Shown: piece after piece, positions 46,785 through 56,366 of the stretch | Position numbering within the stretch: position 1 is the first letter of the stretch | Layout of the letters: every line of letters starts with the position of its first letter | NCBI RefSeq assembly: GCF_008119665.1 | Contig: NZ_CP043046.1 | Location: 5,518,001-5,582,000 of the forward strand | Source: Pigmentiphaga aceris | Lineage (GTDB): Bacteria > Pseudomonadota > Gammaproteobacteria > Burkholderiales > Burkholderiaceae_B | Reading direction: 5' to 3' | DNA length: 64,000 bases | Program-made: the position numbers and the translations under genes | Notes under the pieces: generated by a model | The model's database searches: none | Told to the model about the DNA's origin: nothing | The model's input: the letters and a program-made list of their open reading frames with translations, nothing else

Positions 46785-48527
46785 CTAACGCGCGGCCACC
46801 GTCGACGCCAACGCACGCCCTGCCAACCAACCGAAGGTCAGCCCCGGGCCTAGGGTGATACCAGGTGCGGGGTAGTTGCCGCCCATCACCGATTGCATGT
46901 CGTTGCCGACCACGTAAAGCCCGGGGATGGGCTGGCCAGTGGCGTCTAGCGCGCGCGCATGTGGATCGGTGGCAATGCCGTGGGCGGTGCCGATGTCGCC
47001 TGCGTAGACTTTCACGGCGTAGTAAGGGCCGTCAGCCAGCGGGGCCAGGCAGGGGTTGGGGTGGTGATCGGGATCGCCCAGGTAGCGGTTGTAAGCGGTG
47101 CTGCCTTTGCCGAAGTCGGTGTCTTCGCCGGCTGCGGCCAGGCGGTTGTAGCGGGCAATGGTGTCTGCCAGCGCAAGCGGGTCGATGCTTAGTTGTTGCG
47201 CCAATTCAGCCAGGGTGTCGCCGCGCAACAAATATCCGGCGTCGATCAGATGTTGACGCGGTCGACCGCCGGGCAGCGCCAGTCCCAAGCCCCATATGTC
47301 AATGAAGCGTTGGTCGCACACCAGGAAGGCCGGGATGCTGGGCACCTGCGCATGTGCGGCATACATGGCTTCGACAAACGCGTGGTACGAGGTGGCCTCG
47401 TTGACGAAGCGGCGGCCTGCGCTGTTGACGGCGATCAAGCCAGGTTTGGCACGGTCCCATACCAGGTGGGGGTAGCGTTGCACGCTGCCATCCGGGCGCG
47501 TGAGCAACGACACAGGTGCCCAGAATGCGGCATGGGTGTGGCCGGTTCCCAGTGCTGCACTGGCACTTGCGGCAATGCGGATGCCGTCGCCTGCGTTGCC
47601 TTTCGGGGACATCGACCACGGCCCGGTGGGGGCAGGATATTGTTCGTTGCGCCGTGCGGCATCCCACGGGAATCCACCGGTTGCCAGCACGACACCGCGG
47701 CGTGCGTGAATGCGTTTGGGCGCGCCATTGTCGTGGACCACGACACCGATCACTCGACCGTTTTCATCACGCACGAGCGCTTGCAGATCGGCCTTCAGGC
47801 GATACGCAATGCCACGCTGAAGCACTTGTTCGAACAGCTGCGCTGCCAGCGCATTTCCCAGCAGCAATCGCGTGCCGCGATGGTAGCCACGTGCACGGTC
47901 ACTGACGTAGCGCAGCACCAGTTTCATGCCGTGTTTCCACGATGCAAAGGATCGCGTGACACGCAGCAGATGCTTGGCGTCGGTGATGTTGATCATCATG
48001 CCGCCCAGCACCAGAAACTCGGGCAAGGGGTCGCGCAACTCTTTGAAGTGCCGGCCTAGTTTGCGGCCATCAAATTCGGGGGGATCGAGCGAGCGGCCGC
48101 CCATCGCAGCCCCTGGCAGGTCGGGGTAGTAATCAGGCGAGGCAGTGCGTGCCACCAAGCGCAACACACCCTGGTGCGTGAAGTCTTCCAGCATCTTCGG
48201 GCCGGCATCCAGATAGGCGCGCAGCATGTCCGACGGTGCGGAATCCCCGACGGTTTGTTCCAGGTAGGTCCAGACTTTGTCGAAGGTATCGGGGTGACCG
48301 GCACCGGCTGACTGCGCATTCAAGGGCAGCCAGACCGCACCGCCCGACACGGCCGTCGAGCCGCCGATGCGATCGGTCTTTTCCAGCAGCAGCACGTTCA
48401 ACCCCGCCAGCTTGGCGGTGATCGCCGCAGCCATGCCGGCAGCACCGCTGCCTACGATGATGGCGTCAACGGTTTCGTCCCAATCTCCATGATCGGGTTG
48501 GCGACTGGAAGCGTGGACGGCCGTCAT
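46785..48527 (-). CDS. FAD-dependent oxidoreductase, 3-ketosteroid dehydrogenase-like
   Basis: A 580-residue FAD-binding family 2 enzyme. The dinucleotide motif DAIIVGSGAAGMAAAITAKLAGLNVLLLEK is at residues 21-50, TDRIGGSTAVSGGAVWLP follows, and the C-terminus has GLYVVGNDMQSVMGGNYPAPGITLGPGLTFGWLAGRAL. These match ketosteroid delta-1/delta-4-dehydrogenases and related fumarate-reductase-like proteins. It would insert or remove a C=C next to a ketone. The last gene of the catabolic unit, it overlaps the upstream SDR by four bases. The actual substrate is unknown; steroids or cyclic ketones are candidates. Confidence 0.88.
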   Translation of the reverse strand: MTAVHASSRQPDHGDWDETVDAIIVGSGAAGMAAAITAKLAGLNVLLLEKTDRIGGSTAVSGGAVWLPLNAQSAGAGHPDTFDKVWTYLEQTVGDSAPSDMLRAYLDAGPKMLEDFTHQGVLRLVARTASPDYYPDLPGAAMGGRSLDPPEFDGRKLGRHFKELRDPLPEFLVLGGMMINITDAKHLLRVTRSFASWKHGMKLVLRYVSDRARGYHRGTRLLLGNALAAQLFEQVLQRGIAYRLKADLQALVRDENGRVIGVVVHDNGAPKRIHARRGVVLATGGFPWDAARRNEQYPAPTGPWSMSPKGNAGDGIRIAASASAALGTGHTHAAFWAPVSLLTRPDGSVQRYPHLVWDRAKPGLIAVNSAGRRFVNEATSYHAFVEAMYAAHAQVPSIPAFLVCDQRFIDIWGLGLALPGGRPRQHLIDAGYLLRGDTLAELAQQLSIDPLALADTIARYNRLAAAGEDTDFGKGSTAYNRYLGDPDHHPNPCLAPLADGPYYAVKVYAGDIGTAHGIATDPHARALDATGQPIPGLYVVGNDMQSVMGGNYPAPGITLGPGLTFGWLAGRALASTVAAR

Positions 48528-49423
48528 GATCCCGATCCACCCAGCGATTTTCCGCCATCGACAAACAAGACCTGACCAGTGATGAACCCCATGTTGGGCG
48601 ACACCAAAAAGGACACGGCGCGTGCGATGTCTTCCGGTCTGCCTGCCTTGCCTGTGGGTTGCAAGGCCAACTGCGCGGCAAGCCGTTCGGGCGTCAGTGC
48701 CTGCAGAATCGGCGTGTCGATCAGGCCCGGCGCAATGGCGTTGACGAGGATGCCACGCGGGGCCAACTCCATTGCGCTGGCGCGCGTGTAGCCCACCACG
48801 GCCGCTTTCGACGCCACATAGTGCGGATGGTTTTTCGCGCCCAGATAGGCACGCGACGCGATGTTGACGATGCGCGCGCCGTCTTCCATCTTGCGTGCTG
48901 CTTCCTGCGTCAAGGTGGCGACGGCCACCAGGTTGATCTCGTAGATGCGCCGGAAATCTTCGTTGGTCACATCCAGGAATTTGCGTTCGTCGAACAGGCC
49001 GGCGTTATTGACCAGCGCACGCAGCGGCGGCAGCTCGCGCACCAGCGCGCGCACTGCGGCTTCGTCGGTCAGGTCGATGGCACGGGCATCGACATTCAGG
49101 CCCTGTGCACGCAAGGACGCGGCTTCCTGTTCGGCCAAGGGGCCGTTGCGGTCTACCAGGATGACCTGGAAGCCGTCGCGTGCCAGTTGCTCGACGGTGG
49201 ACCGGCCCATGCCGCTTGCGCCGCCCGTGACGAGCGCAAGGCCCAAAGGCGAAATGCCGTCTGCGATACCGGTGTGATGCGGGTCTGCAAGCGGCTGCGC
49301 ACCACTGACGTGATCCACGTTGGACGTGCTCACAAGACTTTCACCGGCTTGTCCAGCTTCGTCCCGCGTGCCTGGATTCATAGCGTTGCTCACGTCCACT
49401 GCCCCCCCTGTCTGCACACTCAT
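48524..49423 (-). CDS. SDR-family oxidoreductase
   Basis: A 299-residue short-chain dehydrogenase. The cofactor motif is TGGASGMG near residue 66, followed by NNAGLF, the catalytic serine in NIASRAYLG and YVASKAA for the YxxxK pair. The first about 57 residues, Gly/Asp-rich with no family match, are an unusual N-terminal extension; a later start is possible. Its stop overlaps the FAD enzyme start by four bases (ATGA). Together with the two other SDRs of this island it could oxidise hydroxyls of a cyclic substrate (inference). Confidence 0.88.
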   Translation of the reverse strand: MSVQTGGAVDVSNAMNPGTRDEAGQAGESLVSTSNVDHVSGAQPLADPHHTGIADGISPLGLALVTGGASGMGRSTVEQLARDGFQVILVDRNGPLAEQEAASLRAQGLNVDARAIDLTDEAAVRALVRELPPLRALVNNAGLFDERKFLDVTNEDFRRIYEINLVAVATLTQEAARKMEDGARIVNIASRAYLGAKNHPHYVASKAAVVGYTRASAMELAPRGILVNAIAPGLIDTPILQALTPERLAAQLALQPTGKAGRPEDIARAVSFLVSPNMGFITGQVLFVDGGKSLGGSGS

Positions 49424-49432
49424 CCCCTTCCC

Positions 49433-50185
49433 TCACACCGCCAGAAAACCACCGTCGACAGGCAGCACCACACCCGTCACATACGTCGCCATGCTTGACG
49501 CCAGAAACACCACCGGTCCGACCACTTCGTCTGCCGTGCCTAGCCGGGCCAGCGGCGCACGGTTGGTGAACCAGTCGGTGCCGTGTTCGGTAGCCAATTG
49601 CGGCGCGGCCATGTCGGTGTCCATCAGGCCCGGTGCAACCGCGTTCACGCGGATTCCGAACGCAGCCAGGTCACGCGCCATCACTTGTGTGAGCGAGCGC
49701 ACGCCGCCTTTCGACACCACGTAGCCGGTGCTTGAAATCCCGGTGGCAAAGGCCACGATGGATGACACATTCACGATGCAGCCGCGCCGCGCTTTCAGCA
49801 GCGGCACGAACGCGTGCGAGACTTCAAAACTGCCTTGCAGGTTCACGCCCATCACGCGATCCCACGCGGCTGGCGTGCCGGCGTCATCAAAGCGCGGGCC
49901 GCCGGCAATGCCTGCGTTGTTGACCAGAATGTCAATGCCGCCATGACTGGCCAGCACCTGCGATGCGCAAGCGGCAACTGCTGTGCGGTCGGTGACATCC
50001 AGGCTCACCGCGCTGGCCTGAGCGCCTGCTTCGATCAAGTCCTGTGCCGTGCGCTGTGCGCCTTCCAGATCACGGTCGGCCAGAATGACCGTGGCTCCTT
50101 CGCGCACAAAACCTCGCGCAATCGCGGCTCCCAGGCCACGTGCCGCGCCAGTGATCAACGCAACCTTGTTGTCCAGCAAACCCAC
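49433..50185 (-). CDS. SDR-family oxidoreductase
   Basis: A 250-residue classical SDR. The motif TGAARGLG occurs near residue 12, NNAGIAGG near 88, the serine in NVSSIVAFATG near 140 and the YVVSKGG pair near 153. GTG 50185 is used: AAGGA lies seven bases upstream, and it gives the standard MGLLDNKVALITG start. It lies nine bases upstream of the next SDR, in the same minus-strand unit. It is 150 bp downstream of livF. Confidence 0.9.
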   Translation of the reverse strand: MGLLDNKVALITGAARGLGAAIARGFVREGATVILADRDLEGAQRTAQDLIEAGAQASAVSLDVTDRTAVAACASQVLASHGGIDILVNNAGIAGGPRFDDAGTPAAWDRVMGVNLQGSFEVSHAFVPLLKARRGCIVNVSSIVAFATGISSTGYVVSKGGVRSLTQVMARDLAAFGIRVNAVAPGLMDTDMAAPQLATEHGTDWFTNRAPLARLGTADEVVGPVVFLASSMATYVTGVVLPVDGGFLAV

Positions 50186-50335
50186 GTCATGTTCCTTGTG
50201 ATGAAGCCATCGCACCGACAATCAGCGTGTCCTTGAAACGCATCGAACGAAGCTTGCTGTGCGGATGATTTGTCGGCAGAGCCAGAGATCGCCACAGTCC
50301 GACGGCAGCGCACGCAACCGTGCTCACGCCCCCGA

Positions 50336-51055
50336 TCACGTACCCAGATACGCCCGCTGAATCCCTTCATCATTGGCCAGCGCAGCCGACTTTCCTTCCA
50401 GCGCCACCTCACCGTTTTCCAGGATGTACGCGTAGCTGGACACCGCCAGCGCAAGCTTCACGTTCTGCTCCACCAGCAAGATGGTGATGCCTTGTTCGCG
50501 GTTCAGTTTCAGCACGATGTCGAAGATCTGATCGACCACCAGCGGGGCCAGGCCCATCGAGGGTTCGTCCAGCAGAATCATGCGGGGGCGGGCCATCATG
50601 GCGCGGCCGGTGGCAAGCATTTGCTGTTCGCCGCCAGACAGCGTGGCGGCCTTCTGGTTGATGCGTTCGCGCAGGCGTGGAAAGGTGTCGCAGACCATGT
50701 CCAGATCGGCGCGCACCTGCGCCCGGTCGCGGCGCAGGAATGCGCCCATGTCCAGGTTCTCGCGCACGGTCATGTCGCGGAAAATTTCGCGGCCTTCGGG
50801 TACCTGCACGATGCCCAGACGCACGATGGCATCGGCACCGTCGCGGTGAATCGGCTTGCCATCGAAATACACTTCGCCTGCATTGGGCGACACGATGTGC
50901 GACACCACATTCAAGGTGGTGGTCTTGCCAGCGCCGTTGGCCCCCAGCAGCGCCACGATGGCACCGTCCGGCACCTTCACCGATACGTCGTGCAGGGCCT
51001 GGATGTTGCCGTAGGCGGCCGATACCCCGCGCACGTCCAGCAGGTTCTCAGCCAC
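50336..51055 (-). CDS. livF: Branched-chain/hydrophobic amino-acid-type ABC transporter ATPase LivF
   Basis: A 239-residue ATPase of the LivF type. Walker A is GANGAGKTT, the signature is LSGGEQQMLATGRAMM and Walker B is MILLDEPSMGLAPL. The gene is the last of the livH-livM-livG-livF block and overlaps livG by eight bases. This transporter class (HAAT) takes up branched-chain amino acids in E. coli but also aromatic acids, amides and other small compounds elsewhere, so the substrate should be inferred from context. Confidence 0.95.
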   Translation of the reverse strand: MAENLLDVRGVSAAYGNIQALHDVSVKVPDGAIVALLGANGAGKTTTLNVVSHIVSPNAGEVYFDGKPIHRDGADAIVRLGIVQVPEGREIFRDMTVRENLDMGAFLRRDRAQVRADLDMVCDTFPRLRERINQKAATLSGGEQQMLATGRAMMARPRMILLDEPSMGLAPLVVDQIFDIVLKLNREQGITILLVEQNVKLALAVSSYAYILENGEVALEGKSAALANDEGIQRAYLGT

Positions 51056-51926
51056 GGTGCGTTCCTTTGCCCAGATAGGCGTCGATCACACGCGGATTGC
51101 CGCGCACTTCTTCCGGCGTACCTTCGGCAATCTTTTCGCCAAAGGACATGACCGTGATGCGGTCGGAAATTGCCATCACCAATTGCATGACATGTTCGAC
51201 CAGCAGCACCGTGATGCCATCGCGTTCGCACAGTTCGCGCAGCAGACGATCCAGGGTTTCGATCTCACGATTGCGCAGGCCCGCAGCGGGTTCGTCCAAC
51301 AACAGCAGCTTGGGCTTGATCGCCAGCGCACGCGCCAGTTCCAGCATCTTCTGGCGCCCGAAATCCAGGTTGGACGCAAGTGTGTCGTGGTGGTCGGCCA
51401 GGCCTACTCTTTCCAGCAGATGATCGACCAGATCACGCGCTTCGGCACCTGGGCGGCGCAGCATCATGCCGGCAGTGCGGGCAGCGTGAGAATGGGTGCC
51501 CAGCAAGGCGTTTTCGCGCACCGTCAATTCACCGAACAGCTCCAGGTTCTGGAAGGTGCGCGCCACGCCCAAGGCGGCCATCTGATGCGGGCGATGGTGC
51601 GTGATGTCTTCGCCATCGAGCACGATGCGACCTTGCGCCGGCTGGTAGTAGCACGAGATGCAGTTGAAGGTGGTGGACTTGCCTGCGCCGTTCGGACCGA
51701 TGAGCGCATGAATGCGGCCACGCTCGACCTGCATCGACAGGCCGTTGACCGCAAGCAGACCACCAAAGCGCACAACGATGCCACTCACATCCAGGAAAGA
51801 CTTGGCATCAACCGTCTGCGTGCCAAGCGATGCGGTAGTTTCGTTCGCAAGCACAGACGGGGCTGCCGACGCATTCACCGCAGTTGCCGCAACACCCGGA
51901 CCAGTCTTCAACACATGGTCGTTCAT
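51048..51926 (-). CDS. livG: HAAT-type ABC transporter ATPase LivG
   Basis: A 292-residue LivG-type ATPase. A low-complexity N-terminal stretch of about 40 residues precedes the ABC domain. Walker A is GPNGAGKST, the signature is DFGRQKMLELARAL (the LivG variant of LSGGQ) and Walker B is LLLDEPAAGL. ATG 51926 overlaps the livM stop by four bases. It pairs with LivF as a heterodimeric motor. Confidence 0.94.
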   Translation of the reverse strand: MNDHVLKTGPGVAATAVNASAAPSVLANETTASLGTQTVDAKSFLDVSGIVVRFGGLLAVNGLSMQVERGRIHALIGPNGAGKSTTFNCISCYYQPAQGRIVLDGEDITHHRPHQMAALGVARTFQNLELFGELTVRENALLGTHSHAARTAGMMLRRPGAEARDLVDHLLERVGLADHHDTLASNLDFGRQKMLELARALAIKPKLLLLDEPAAGLRNREIETLDRLLRELCERDGITVLLVEHVMQLVMAISDRITVMSFGEKIAEGTPEEVRGNPRVIDAYLGKGTHRG

Positions 51927-52909
51927 GCCGATTCTCCAGATGCCCGCGTAGCGACCACGGGTGCCGGCGCATGCGTGGTCGACGTGATGCGCACGCGCTT
52001 GCGGCGCTCGGCAAACAGCCCACGCGGCGCGAACATCATGAAGCCCATCAGGATCGCGCCGTAGATGATTTCCTGGAACGAAAGCGCCTGACGCAGCAGC
52101 TCGGAAATCAGGCCGAATCCGATGGCACCCAGAATGGCCCCGCGCACTGAGCCAATGCCGCCGACCACCACCATGGTCAACACCAGAATGGTGGTCTGGA
52201 AGCCCAGACTTTCCGGGTGCACGAAGGACGAGAATGTGGTGTACAGCCCACCAGCCAAGCCCGCGTAGGCGGCAGACAAGGTGAAGGCCATGCGCTTGAC
52301 GCGATTCACATCCACGCCCATGGCCAAGGCCGCAATATCGCTTTCGCGCACCGCACGGAAAGCGGACCCCAACTGCGAACGCGAGATCCACACAGTGGCC
52401 CACAGCATCAGTGCGGTGATCACGATCACGAAGGGATAGGCACGCAGATCGTTGGTGAGTGCGTAGCCAAAAATCTGCGCAGGCGCAATGCGAAAACCGT
52501 TCGACCCGTTGGTGACCGAGTTCCAGTTCATGAACACCCACTGCATGGCTTCACCGAATGCAAAGGTGGACAGGGCCAGGTAGATGTCACGCATGCGCAG
52601 CGCCAGTGCACCCAGCATGTAACCCAGACACGCGGTCAGCAAGGACCCCGCCAGAATCGACAGAATGAAGGGCAGCTGGAAGTGATTGTTCAGCAGCCCG
52701 GCGGTGTAGATGCCAATGCCGTAGAAGGCCGCATGCGACAACGCGAACTGCCCGGTTTCACCGATAACCAGGTGCATGCCCAGCGCCAGCACCACAAACA
52801 CCATCAGCAGGTTCACCACGTACAGCACGTAGCCGGTGACAAACATCGGCAGCACCGCAAGCACCACGGCGGCTACCACCAACAACATCAGATCGAAGCG
52901 CGACTTCAT
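51923..52909 (-). CDS. livM: HAAT-type ABC transporter permease LivM
   Basis: A 328-residue inner-membrane permease with about eight membrane segments. The family motif is LGMHLVIGETGQFALSHAAFYGIGIYTAGLL, and FRAVRESDIAALAMGVDVNRVKRMAF forms the ATPase-contact loop. It is translationally coupled to livH (ATGA) and livG (ATGA). The C-terminus carries a basic cytoplasmic tail. Confidence 0.94.
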   Translation of the reverse strand: MKSRFDLMLLVVAAVVLAVLPMFVTGYVLYVVNLLMVFVVLALGMHLVIGETGQFALSHAAFYGIGIYTAGLLNNHFQLPFILSILAGSLLTACLGYMLGALALRMRDIYLALSTFAFGEAMQWVFMNWNSVTNGSNGFRIAPAQIFGYALTNDLRAYPFVIVITALMLWATVWISRSQLGSAFRAVRESDIAALAMGVDVNRVKRMAFTLSAAYAGLAGGLYTTFSSFVHPESLGFQTTILVLTMVVVGGIGSVRGAILGAIGFGLISELLRQALSFQEIIYGAILMGFMMFAPRGLFAERRKRVRITSTTHAPAPVVATRASGESA

Positions 52910-53808
52910 ACTTTTTTCACCTGCAATCTGCCACCCAGGATGCCCTGCGGCCGCACGATGAGCACGATCATGATGGCCAGGAACGGGGCCACCACAATCG
53001 CGTTGGTCGAGATGAACAAGCCCACCAGATTTTCGGCAATGCCGATGATGAAACCACCCAGCACGGCACCCGGCACACTGCTCATGCCACCGACAATCGC
53101 GGCAGCAAAGGCCAGGATGGCCACATGTGCAATGTCGGGCGTGATTAGAATCTTGGGCGTGATCAACACCGCTGCGATTGCCGAGATCAGCCCCGACAAG
53201 CCCCACACCATCATGCGCACGCGGCTCAGGTTCACTCCCACCCGCTGCGCACCCCGTGCATTCATGCCGACCGCGCGCATCGCACGCCCGGTACGGGTCC
53301 ACGCGAACATGGCAAACAGCAAAGCCATGACGATGATGGCGACCGCGAAGATCAGCAGGTCCAGCCGCGTCAGCACTGCGTCACCGATCATGATGGCGCT
53401 GGTCGACGCCAAGGGCGGCAAGGAACGCGGCGTATCGCCCAGGCCGGTGGTGCGCACCAGCCCCTTCAACACATAGGCCAGGCCCAGCGTGGCGATCACC
53501 AGTTGCACGCCCACGCCGCGCGATGCGATCACGCGTTCCATCACCACGCGCTGGAACAAGGCAGCAGCAACCATTACCACCGCAATCGTCACCGGGATCA
53601 CCAGCCAGTAAGCCCAGCCCATCACCAGCACCAGGAACAAGGCCACGTAAGCACCGACCATGAACAACTCGCCTTGCGCGAAATTGGGCACGTCGGTGGT
53701 CTTGAAAATGATCACGACCGCTACTGCCAGCAAGGCATACACACTGCCGGTCACCAGACCCGACAGAATGCCTTGCTGCAGGAACAGCCAGATATCCGCA
53801 CCGCTCAT
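52906..53808 (-). CDS. livH: HAAT-type ABC transporter permease LivH
   Basis: A 300-residue permease with about eight membrane segments (GLVTGSVYALLAVAVVIIFKTTDVPNFAQGELFM near the N-terminus, the LivH signature). The contact loop is GRAMRAVGMNARGAQRVGVNLSRVRMM. ATG 53808 is chosen because CCGGAG lies six bases upstream; ATG 53814 is two codons earlier. It is the first of the four transporter core genes; the binding protein gene ends 146 bp upstream of it. Confidence 0.94.
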   Translation of the reverse strand: MSGADIWLFLQQGILSGLVTGSVYALLAVAVVIIFKTTDVPNFAQGELFMVGAYVALFLVLVMGWAYWLVIPVTIAVVMVAAALFQRVVMERVIASRGVGVQLVIATLGLAYVLKGLVRTTGLGDTPRSLPPLASTSAIMIGDAVLTRLDLLIFAVAIIVMALLFAMFAWTRTGRAMRAVGMNARGAQRVGVNLSRVRMMVWGLSGLISAIAAVLITPKILITPDIAHVAILAFAAAIVGGMSSVPGAVLGGFIIGIAENLVGLFISTNAIVVAPFLAIMIVLIVRPQGILGGRLQVKKV

Positions 53809-53954
53809 TGACATCTCCGGGCACGCCAAAGCCGTTGGCGTGCGGATGGAACGCACCCACACAAAAGCAGTGGGGATCGGACCCCGCCCTGAGTCGCACC
53901 GACCTGTGTTCGATCAGTGGCCGTGCTCAGGGCGATGACGCGTGGTGCTGAACC

Positions 53955-55172
53955 TTAGGGCTCGTACTTCCACACGCTCTTGAACGTGCCCGGCACCAGC
54001 GTGGACTTGTCGCCGTCGAACTTCAGGTAGATGGCCGCCTTCTGCGCAGCGTGATCGGTGGGCGTGAATTCGATGGGACCGGCCATCACGCCGGAATCGA
54101 ACTTCATGGTCGACATGGCTTCCAGCACCTTTTCACGCGTGGGCTGCGGGCCGGCGGCCTTCAGCGCATTGACCACCGTCATGGCCGAGGGCAAGCCATA
54201 GGGCATGTAAGGCTGCGGATAACCCGGGCGCGCGGCCAGGTCTGGGTAAGCTTCCTTGTACATGTCATAGACCCATTGCAGCTTGGGGCTGCCCGGCACA
54301 TCGGCCAGCACGTCCTGGATGTAGACGTTCTTGAAAGCTTCCTTGTTGCCGACGTTTTCCACCAGCTGGCGCAGGTCGGCGGTACCGGTCACGGCAAGCA
54401 CGATGGGCTTGTCGAAGCCCAGTTCGTGCGCCTTCTTGATGATGAGCGCAGCGGGGCGCGCGTAGGTCGTCAGCAGCAGCACGTCGGGGTTGGACGCGCG
54501 GATGCGCAGCATGGGTGCGGTCACGTCGTTGATGTTCGAATTGACCGATTGCACGTTCAGCGGCAGGTCGCCCAGGTGTTTGGCCTGCACTTTGGCCGCC
54601 GCCAGGTTCCACGCGCCATATGCATCGTCGTGGTTGATGTAGCCGATCTTCTTGGCCTTCAGCGCTTCCGCACCGAACTGCACCATCGAGCCGCCGACCG
54701 CGTATTGCGAGATCGAGAACGCGCCATAGATGTACTTGGACACCGGGTACAAGGCACCGTCGCCAGACGCATTCAGCATCACCAGCGGAATCTTTTCGCG
54801 TTCGACATATTCACGAGCGGCCACCGTGGCCGCCGAACACGATCCGCCGTTCAGCAGGAAGACCTTGTCCTGCTCCGTCAGCTTCTTGGCAGCAGCCACC
54901 AGGTCGTTGGCATTGCAGCGGTCGTCTTCGATCACCAGTTCGATCTGGCGACCGTGAATACCGCCTTCCTTGTTGATCTTGGCGTACCACATCTTTGCGC
55001 CGTTCATCGGGTCGAAACCGTAGGCCATGCTGCTGCCCGACAAGGGCGCAAACATGCCGATGCGGATGGTCTTCTCAGAAATGCCAGGCTCTTGCTGCGC
55101 CAGCGCCGGGGCGGCGTGGGCAAGGGTGCAAAGACTGGCGGCCAGTACGGTCAGGCGAAGGCGCAAGGTCAT
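53955..55172 (-). CDS. HAAT-type ABC transporter substrate-binding protein
   Basis: A 405-residue periplasmic-binding protein of the LivJ/AmiC fold. The signal peptide MTLRLRLTVLAASLCTLAHAAPALA is followed by QQEPGISEKTIRIGMFAPLSGSSMAYG. Typical segments include NGAKMWYAKINKEGGIHGRQIELVIEDD and the FLLNGGSCSAAT pocket strand. ATG 55172 has GGAGAG upstream. It should bind the ligand of the LivHMGF transporter. Relatives often bind aromatic or alicyclic acids, not only amino acids, and the neighbouring SDRs fit that better (inference). Confidence 0.92.
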   Translation of the reverse strand: MTLRLRLTVLAASLCTLAHAAPALAQQEPGISEKTIRIGMFAPLSGSSMAYGFDPMNGAKMWYAKINKEGGIHGRQIELVIEDDRCNANDLVAAAKKLTEQDKVFLLNGGSCSAATVAAREYVEREKIPLVMLNASGDGALYPVSKYIYGAFSISQYAVGGSMVQFGAEALKAKKIGYINHDDAYGAWNLAAAKVQAKHLGDLPLNVQSVNSNINDVTAPMLRIRASNPDVLLLTTYARPAALIIKKAHELGFDKPIVLAVTGTADLRQLVENVGNKEAFKNVYIQDVLADVPGSPKLQWVYDMYKEAYPDLAARPGYPQPYMPYGLPSAMTVVNALKAAGPQPTREKVLEAMSTMKFDSGVMAGPIEFTPTDHAAQKAAIYLKFDGDKSTLVPGTFKSVWKYEP

Positions 55173-55374
55173 GGGTGTCTCTCTCCAGAGGGTTGCCATC
55201 TGTCGTGGCGCTTGCTGGCGGCTCGGGTCAGCCGTCGGGTTTGCCGGAAAAGTAGCCAGGAAAACGGTGCGGCCCGGCGACCGCGATCTTGGATTGCACT
55301 GCCCTGCGGTCTGTTGCCGCAATCGGTGACAGCGTGTACTGGTAAGGACTAAGAGGTCTGGACCGCGGAATGTG

Positions 55375-56178
55375 TCACTGCATGCGATAACCGCCATTCA
55401 CATCGATCACGCTGCCCGTGATGTAAGCCCCCTGCTCTGACGCCAAAAATCCCACGGCGGCAGCTACGTCGTCCACCGTGCCGATCCGACCGAGCGGAAT
55501 CGCCGCTGCCGCTGCCGTCAGCGCACCGGCGCTGGTCACGGTGGCGCGCAGCATGTCGGTATCGATCAACCCGGGGGCAATGCCATTCACGGTCACACCC
55601 AGGTGCGCCACTTCACGTGCCATGGCCTTGGTCAGCCCCAGCACCGCAGATTTCGCAGCAATGTAGGACGCGCTGGAGCGGTACCCACCCAGCTGGGCCG
55701 CCACCGAACTGAAGGTCACCACGCGTCCGTTGGGCAAGGGCAATGCCTCGCGGCGGCGTATGTATTCACGACCGCACAGGAAGACCCCACGTGTATTCAC
55801 GTCGAAGGTGCGGTCCCACAGGTCGATCGAGGTGTCCTTGATCAGCGGCCGGTCGCCGTTTGGCTGGAACAACAACAGCCCGGCCGCACACACCAGCACC
55901 GAGATCGGTCCGAAGGTGGATTCGACATATTCAAAGGCGGCTTCGACTGCAGGTTCCTGGCTGACGTCGAAGGCAATGCATGCATGGTCTGCGCCCAGGC
56001 GGGCGGCCACGGCAGCGGCGCGGGTGGCGTTGATATCGGCAACGATGACACGACAGCCTGCGTCGGCAAGGTGCCGGCATACCGCTTCTCCGATACCGCC
56101 TCCGGCACCGGTTACCAAGGCAATGCGTCTGACGGAAACCATTTCAGCTTGCGACATCACCCTGGATACATCGGACAT
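55375..56178 (-). CDS. SDR-family oxidoreductase
   Basis: A 267-residue short-chain dehydrogenase. The cofactor motif TGAGGGIG is near residue 24, VIVADINATRA marks NAD preference, VCAAGLLLF replaces the NNAG motif, and the catalytic residues lie in TFSSVAAQLGGYRSSASYIAAKSAV. It is the first gene of the long minus-strand island that includes the transporter and other oxidoreductases. ATG 56178 is the listed start; a start at M13 is possible. A GntR regulator is divergent. Confidence 0.9.
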   Translation of the reverse strand: MSDVSRVMSQAEMVSVRRIALVTGAGGGIGEAVCRHLADAGCRVIVADINATRAAAVAARLGADHACIAFDVSQEPAVEAAFEYVESTFGPISVLVCAAGLLLFQPNGDRPLIKDTSIDLWDRTFDVNTRGVFLCGREYIRRREALPLPNGRVVTFSSVAAQLGGYRSSASYIAAKSAVLGLTKAMAREVAHLGVTVNGIAPGLIDTDMLRATVTSAGALTAAAAAIPLGRIGTVDDVAAAVGFLASEQGAYITGSVIDVNGGYRMQ

Positions 56179-56233
56179 GAAAATCCTCGTATTGATTCGG
56201 CTTTACGGCGTATAAATGCCGTTGATGCCAAAT

Positions 56234-56247
56234 TGTGTATACATGAG
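56234..56247. promoter_or_regulatory. Candidate GntR/FCD operator between the SDR island and its regulator
   Basis: TGTGTATACATGAG contains the perfect palindrome TGTATACA at 56236-56243, a common core of FCD-type GntR sites. It lies in the 188-bp gap between the SDR start at 56178 and the regulator at 56367, 58 bp upstream of the SDR. Confidence 0.5.
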
Positions 56248-56366
56248 CCAGTTTTAAACAGTCGGGTTATCCCTTCGGCAATATTCCCAATCCAAGGGCT
56301 GGAAAGCCTTACCCGGCGAAGTGCCATATGCCGGAAAGCGCCCTGGCCCACCTACAATTGCGGCCT

